Positions 5,698 to 7,859 of a stretch of DNA of 7,859 nucleotides are shown here, piece after piece. The notes beneath the pieces were generated by a model. That model worked only from the letters and a program-made list of their open reading frames with translations, was not told the origin of the DNA and searched no databases. The stretch covers positions 1 to 7,859 of the forward strand of contig JBJXGB010000139.1 in NCBI GenBank assembly GCA_046152935.1, written 5' to 3'. The DNA comes from CAZMFZ01 sp046152935. Its GTDB lineage: Bacteria; Bacteroidota; Bacteroidia; Cytophagales; UBA9547. Positions within the stretch are counted from its first letter, which is position 1; every line of letters starts with the position of its first letter. A program made the translations under genes and the position numbers.

Positions 5698-7257
5698 TCA
5701 ATATAATTTGAAAACACTTGTTATTTTCAAATCGCCTGCGTAGACCGCAAAAATTTCATTTTTGTACGGATAATCCTCGTGGTGGTACCTATAATTGGTC
5801 ACAAAATACTTGCTTTCCAATAGCGTATCTGGATCGATCGATATTTTTTCTCGCACCCACTTTGGTGATATCAGCAAAACATCTTTATTTCCATTTATAA
5901 AAACCCTTATTTGCTTCGAAGTATCGGTTTTGGCTATGTAATTCAAGGCTTTTGCATACGAAAGGCGCCAATAATCCATCTCAAATGTATGGCGAATGTT
6001 TTTGCCCGCCAACACATTGAAGTAAACATTCTGGTAAGGGTGCATTTGCACAATGTTTACGAATAATAATAGACAATTGGCCAAAACCGCGCCAAAAACA
6101 AGTTGTTTCAAACGAATATTTGTAGAAACTAGGCTTTGTATGGTATCAAATCCACCAATGCCCAACACCAGCAAAGGTGCATACACATAATACAAATGTC
6201 GCCAACTATCATAAATAATAGCATTTAAAAAAATGACTGAAAAAATGGGGAGAGCAAATAAAATGATGAGAAAAGAATCAAATGAATGATCGTAATTCCA
6301 CGTCTTTAGTTTGAATAATGTACCAAAAAAATGAAGCAACTTAAAAATACCTAGCGAAAAAACAACAATCGGCATGGTGACACCGATCCACACGAAAACA
6401 TAATGCCAAGGAAACTGGTCGCTAGGTATTTGGTAATAATTGCCCAGATATAGCACTTTGCCTCCCCAAAATATTTGCCGCATGGTTTGAAAAGCTTCGT
6501 AAAAATAAATAAGCGGTCGCTCCCACATCAATGGCCAAAACAATAAAACTAATGCAATCAAAGTGAACAGATATACTGACAATTGTGCAGTTAATTTTTT
6601 TACATTTTTTATGCCATTGCTAAATCCAATAAGTGCAAAAGTGAGTGGCACGAGTGTAATTCCGATTATTCTAATATCAATACAAATGGCAGTGCTTAGT
6701 GCAAGCCAAACCAAGTCTGAATTTTTATTGAATTTCAAATAGCGATAGGTGAAATAGATGCTTATCATCATAAAAGAATACAAAATCACATCTTTACTGT
6801 TGTAAAAACCTTCAGCGAAAAATCGGGGTGTGAGTATATAAAACAGCAACCCAATGCACTGAACACCAATTTGACCAGGATATTTCAATTTTAGCAGCCC
6901 ATACAATGCCAAGCAGCCCAAGAAATATAACAAAAAAGTGAAAAGATGCCGGACTTGGAAAATATATTCTGTGTCTTGAATCTTGAAAATATATTCGACA
7001 CAAGCGAGGAATATATTGATTACAGGCCCTTGGTAACGATCGTGAAATTCGTGTAAATTGGTAAGTTCTTGCAGGTTTTTTTGGTAAAAATGGGTTTGGG
7101 TCAGGTTTATTTTCTGAAAAACATACTTCAGATATATCTTGCCTTTGTTCCTTTCAGCTTGCTCATCATGTGAAAAACCGTAATCTTTATAAATACCAAT
7201 CCCGACCAGAAAATAGATGAAAACGATGATTATCGGAAGGTATTTCAGTTTTTTCAT
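5698..7257 (-). CDS. GT-C fold membrane glycosyltransferase (PMT/ArnT-like, family 39-type)
   Basis: The protein of 519 aa has a first membrane helix at about 7-23, then G-F-S-H-D-E (27-32). D31-E32 corresponds to the acidic pair in the first periplasmic loop of polyprenyl-phosphate-sugar-dependent GT-C enzymes of the PMT/ArnT type. About ten further hydrophobic segments follow, then Y-D-S-W-R-H (349-354), a late helix, H-P-Y-Q-N-V-Y-F (406-413) and D-Y-W (428-430), leading into a soluble tail of about 90 residues. These late motifs recur in Bacteroidota members of this group. The expected reaction is transfer of a sugar from a lipid carrier to a lipid, glycan or protein acceptor on the periplasmic side; the acceptor cannot be told from sequence. 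ATG 7257 is the only start giving a normal first helix. A promoter is seen at 7313-7342. The gene is convergent with the other GT-C-like gene, with 54 bp between the stops. Confidence 0.85.
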   Translation of the reverse strand: MKKLKYLPIIIVFIYFLVGIGIYKDYGFSHDEQAERNKGKIYLKYVFQKINLTQTHFYQKNLQELTNLHEFHDRYQGPVINIFLACVEYIFKIQDTEYIFQVRHLFTFLLYFLGCLALYGLLKLKYPGQIGVQCIGLLFYILTPRFFAEGFYNSKDVILYSFMMISIYFTYRYLKFNKNSDLVWLALSTAICIDIRIIGITLVPLTFALIGFSNGIKNVKKLTAQLSVYLFTLIALVLLFWPLMWERPLIYFYEAFQTMRQIFWGGKVLYLGNYYQIPSDQFPWHYVFVWIGVTMPIVVFSLGIFKLLHFFGTLFKLKTWNYDHSFDSFLIILFALPIFSVIFLNAIIYDSWRHLYYVYAPLLVLGIGGFDTIQSLVSTNIRLKQLVFGAVLANCLLLFVNIVQMHPYQNVYFNVLAGKNIRHTFEMDYWRLSYAKALNYIAKTDTSKQIRVFINGNKDVLLISPKWVREKISIDPDTLLESKYFVTNYRYHHEDYPYKNEIFAVYAGDLKITSVFKLY

Positions 7258-7312
7258 TGAAAAATTTGACTTGTGCAGAAATCGAAACTCGGGTGGTTAC
7301 ATCTTAAAGTTT

Positions 7313-7342
7313 CAAAGATACTTTTCGACTGATATTAATCAA
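7313..7342 (-). promoter_or_regulatory. Bacteroidota-type promoter for the glycosyltransferase gene
   Basis: On the minus strand TTG (7340-7342) is followed by exactly 19 bp and then TATCTTTG (7313-7320). This is a full match to the Bacteroidota primary sigma pattern (TTG at -33, TAnnTTTG at -7, spacing 19-21). Transcription would start near 7306, leaving a leader of about 50 nt before ATG 7257. A second TTG lies 4 bp further upstream. No operator or riboswitch-like structure is apparent in the leader. Confidence 0.6.
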
Positions 7343-7397
7343 CCAATGCAGAAAAATGATTGTCTGAATTCATAAAAATAAAGCATGAAGTTGATCT

Positions 7398-7831
7398 TTA
7401 TAATATAATTTTTGATCGATAATCATATAACCAGTCTGTGAGTGCGTTGTATATTGTGTCACAATTCAAATATGCTTCATCAATAGCACCTAGAAACAGG
7501 TACAATTTTACATTTCTTTCTTTCCATTCTATAAATTCTATTTTTTTTCAATCTCATTAATTAAATCCTGATCCTTCTTTCTTTTATTTAGTTCGTAAGT
7601 AAGCGAAACAATATTTTCTCCCGATATTTTTATTTCTTTAAGGATTGTACTTTTCCCCATTTGTGGATCACCCAAGAGAATTAAACATGGCAGGTGATTT
7701 AATTCTTCAAGTTCATATGCAGGATAAATTATATCTTCAAATTGCTTTACATTGTAATATGGAAAGCCTTCATAATCATAATTAATTGTGGAAGGAATTG
7801 GTAACCAATGTCTTTTCCAGTTGTAATGCAT
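7398..7831 (-). pseudogene. 5' remnant of a STAND/NACHT-like NTPase gene, frameshifted and truncated
   Basis: From ATG 7831, 97 codons run to TAG at 7538-7540. The start (Y-N-W-K-R-H-W at residues 3-9) and P-C-L-I-L-L-G-D-P-Q-M-G-K-S-T (48-62) give a clear Walker A loop, as in large bacterial NTPases whose N-terminus reads W-K-R-x-W-x-P. The stop falls just after a run of eight adenines (T8 at 7541-7548 on the plus strand). Adding one A, or a -1 slip there, opens a frame to TAA at 7398-7400 with I-E-W-K-E-R and L-Y-L-F-L-G-A-I-D-E-A. This is a Walker B-like strand in which the usual first Asp is Gly. Even in the restored frame the protein ends at about 145 aa, far short of the many hundreds of residues such proteins usually have. 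Related large NTPases often act in phage defence, so this is probably an inactivated defence gene. Only 28 bp upstream of the start are in the window. Confidence 0.65.
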
Positions 7832-7859
7832 CCAAAATCAAATTTTAACGTTAATAAGT

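Noticed and set aside
130..7853. 12-mer ATTTTAACGTTA present at 130-141 and 7842-7853, suggesting element ends
   Set aside because: A few identical 12-mers are expected by chance in AT-rich DNA of this length, and no match extends beyond it.

Overview
The window looks like a chromosomal segment of a low-GC member of the Bacteroidota, perhaps of the Cytophagales type. This rests on AT-rich coding DNA, almost no Shine-Dalgarno sequences before the starts, a promoter (7313-7342, minus strand) that fits the Bacteroidota sigma consensus TTG-N19-TAnnTTTG, and gene families common in that phylum. No rRNA, tRNA, CRISPR array or intact insertion sequence is visible. The taxonomic placement is an inference.

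Left part (1-1246): the window opens in the last 31 codons of a PIN-domain (VapC-type) toxin. A stretch of more than 1 kb without a convincing intact gene follows. It contains a GC-rich island of roughly 250-540 (about 55% G+C between 301 and 480, against 18-32% in parts of the following 700-840) built around a 41-bp tandem repeat. Next comes very AT-rich DNA, then a short orphan coding tail (1103-1186) that may be the end of a decayed gene. From 1247 to 1815 lies a tight two-gene unit, DUF6883 then DUF4926, which resembles a toxin/partner module. This flank therefore reads as accessory DNA with toxin-type genes and gene debris.

Central part (1838-5643): a predicted lipoprotein gene on the minus strand is divergent from a plus-strand pair. 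The first gene of the pair is a full-length PolX/PHP protein whose helix-hairpin-helix and PHP nuclease domains look intact, but whose three polymerase aspartates all appear to be substituted. The second, 4 bp downstream, is a multi-pass membrane protein of GT-C type with a DUF6798-like C-terminal region.

Right part (5698-7859): a second GT-C membrane glycosyltransferase (PMT/ArnT-like, with an N-terminal Asp-Glu pair) runs convergently to the first from its own promoter. Beyond it is the 5' remnant of a STAND/NACHT-like NTPase gene with a Walker A motif. It is broken by a frameshift at an A8 run and truncated soon after its degenerate Walker B motif, and it is probably a dead defence-type gene. 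A conserved housekeeping-like core (PolX-like protein, lipoprotein, membrane glycosyltransferases) is thus flanked on both sides by accessory material. The least ordinary points are the polymerase-dead PolX, the DUF6883/DUF4926 pair, the frameshifted NTPase and the 41-bp repeat island.
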